From the NCBI GenBank assembly GCA_900642245.1, contig CAAAJI010000108.1:1-31419 (forward strand): a DNA stretch of 31,419 nt, read 5' to 3'. A model generated the notes under the pieces. It was not told the DNA's origin and ran no database searches. It saw only the letters and a program-made list of their open reading frames with translations. Positions 29,591-31,419 of the stretch are shown in pieces (within the stretch, counting starts at the first letter, position 1; the number at the start of each line of letters is the position of its first letter). The translations under genes and the position numbers were made by a program. This DNA comes from Fragilaria radians (Eukaryota > Bacillariophyta > Fragilariophyceae > Fragilariales > Fragilariaceae).

Positions 29591-31419
29591 ACTTGACATA
29601 AATGTGAAAATTAACTTCGAATAGAAAAACTGCATTCAAAAACTAAAATCAGATTAATTAATGAGATGTTTCTTTACTTATAAGAATGAATATGCAAAAA
29701 CAACAATTTGCATTCCTCATAGTGACATACCTTAACCATACTTGCCTTGCATTTATGGAAAATATGCGTCAAATTACTCATGCTTATCGTAACAATTACT
29801 TCATTGGAAATCACTTATAATTGATGAATATTTTATTTTATTTCGCGTCGAAAAACTACAGCCCTTATTTGCAATCTAAACTTCTTATTCCTGGAGATCA
29901 ATGAAAGATATTTGATGCTCTTTTGTGAATGCTACACTAGTTCAAAATTTCTTAACAGAACCATTCTAGCCACACAGAATCAAAGTCTTATGAAGAATGA
30001 TGTCAATTTAATCATCCCCTTGTAAGATTAAGGGGTACATCACTGTGTAATATGGGGATAGAACATTTAGTGAAGAAAATATATTAAATTTTGATCACTA
30101 ATGTTAACTTCATTACCAAGGGTACGAAATTAACTATTCTCATTGTCACCTCTGTTTGATGATTGCAAATAATTCAAACATCAATGACGCAGCTTACGCT
30201 TTTGTCAGCCAAAGAAATGAGCAGTCAAAAAAGCGGGAATGAAGAGTCCCAGCCGAGAGTATCCTCTGAACTCTCTGTCTTGGTAGATTCTCATTTATCA
30301 ATTTCAAATGTCAGGGATTCCAATGTGAGAAAATGTTTTCAAAATGGAGGGTGCTTCATCTTTTTTCAAGCTGTTAACCATCTTCTTTGTTTATTGGCTC
30401 TTGGGACTATGTGATCCAAAGTTATGATTCCTTTTAAAGTGCTTTGAACAAATTATTTCAACACCACACGTTGAGGATTTTATTTTACTCTTATTCAATG
30501 AAATTCATTAACTCAATTTACTTATATTTAATCTTTTGTTGGTTTGAAAAAAAACAATCAGTTGTGGCCCATTGCCTCATAGTAGACCAGAGAAGGAAAA
30601 TCCTATAATTGCATCTGTCCAATAGTGTGTTTGTTGACACATTAAAATTTTAATATTTCCCCGTCTGATCAGTTAGTCTCCATCTCATCCATCAATCTGA
30701 TGACGTTTTGTGAATATGCTATTATCATGTGAACTTGATTTGTCACTGCATTTCTTTGTAAATTGTTGTTTGATTGTCCTGAAAATCTGTATCGGTGCTG
30801 TACATTGTTCATATTGTGGAAATAAAATGCCCTTGGAAAATCTAATTAATGGCTTGATAATACTTCACAATGGACTTGTCCGGTGTCATTATTGCTCTTT
30901 AATTGTATTAAATTACTAACATTATTCTGGATACAGCGTTTAAAAAAAGGAAATGTTTTCCGTTTGGTTTTGGCCGTTTTGTACGTGTGGGAAGGGGAAC
31001 TTGGTGAGGTTGGCCTTGAAAATCGTGACATTCTTGCTATGAAAATCAAACGATTGAAATCTCTTCTTATCTTTAGAATAAACGTTATGTGGCTTCAATC
31101 CTGTATCACGAAAAATGATAACGTCTATTACACTACGACACTTCCGGTACGTCATGACATGAGCAAAGAAAAATTGTTCATTAAATGACCCCATGTTTCA
31201 ACACCTCAAGGGTCTTTGTTTGTGTCCCAAAATCGGTATCCAGGATTTCTTTGATTATAACGGGATGTCCCGTTACCATTACCCTAAATGAATCTCGTGC
31301 TGATATGACATTTAAGCCAGACAATGAAAAGGTCACTCTCCACAAGAAAATGCAATCATTTAGAAGGTACGCAACGGTGTAAATGGCACCCTTATATCAT
31401 TTTACTTGAAAACGAAAAT
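29591..31419. other. Intergenic/right edge, no supported gene
   Basis: 1.8 kb of AT-rich DNA. Open frames with ATG starts at 30184-30414 (+, 76 codons, hydrophobic C-terminal run FFQAVNHLLCLLALG), 30940-31194 (minus, 84 codons) and 31185-31382 (+, 65 codons) match nothing I know. On the minus strand, 31370-31185 is also open without a start. One of these may be an exon of a gene extending past the window, but none has supporting features. Confidence 0.35.
31259..31274. repeat. Short palindrome
   Basis: AACGGGA-TG-TCCCGTT: perfect 7-bp arms around a 2-base centre. It may be a dimeric DNA-binding site or chance; nothing nearby tells which. Confidence 0.4.

Noticed and set aside
1..31419. CRISPR array, bacterial operon or phage genes
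   Set aside because: No regularly spaced short repeats, and the introns and gene types are eukaryotic.

Overview
The window comes from a eukaryotic nuclear genome, most likely a diatom or close stramenopile relative. Evidence: short GT-AG introns of 67-122 bp, a nucleus-encoded FtsZ whose signal peptide is followed by the Phe-at-+1 motif of secondary red plastids, a eukaryote-type ribosomal protein uS7 (RPS5), a TM9/nonaspanin, and AT-rich DNA with Ty1/copia and Ty3/gypsy retrotransposons resembling diatom ones. The species cannot be named from the sequence.

Layout. 1-2302: 3' part of a gene with at least two tandem ATP-grasp ligase modules; the 5' end lies outside the window. 2303-4080: gene-poor, with a short inverted-repeat motif upstream of the next gene. 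4081-6039: intronless TM9SF/EMP70 nonaspanin. 6773-7876 (minus): ankyrin-repeat protein. 8640-11260: badly decayed copia element carrying a tandem duplication and a solo LTR (9659-10236) of the gypsy family seen further on. 12068-12876: RPS5 with one intron. 13164-14468 (minus): plastid-division FtsZ. 14860-15954: EamA/DMT transporter, divergent from FtsZ across a 391-bp shared promoter region.

16500-26234 is a transposon block. It holds copia debris, then a nearly full-length but broken copia element (18488-22642, short LTRs), then a deleted gypsy element on the minus strand (22789-26234). The gypsy element has LTRs at both ends and a polypurine tract beside its 3' LTR, but no gag, a frameshift in the reverse-transcriptase catalytic motif, and two internal deletions. 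27760-29590: four-exon lactonase-type beta-propeller gene with a C-terminal coiled coil and one apparent single-base frameshift. 29591-31419: no gene can be supported.

The genes do not form a pathway; they are ordinary unlinked nuclear genes separated by retrotransposon remains. The most notable signals are: the tandem ATP-grasp protein, whose two modules differ by an intron at the same codon; a conserved inverted-repeat motif (TCGAG-Y-GCGGA ... ACAAAATC ... CGA) found twice in gene-flanking DNA 22 kb apart; and the nested history of the transposons. I found no CRISPR array, tRNA or rRNA, and no clearly new multi-gene system.
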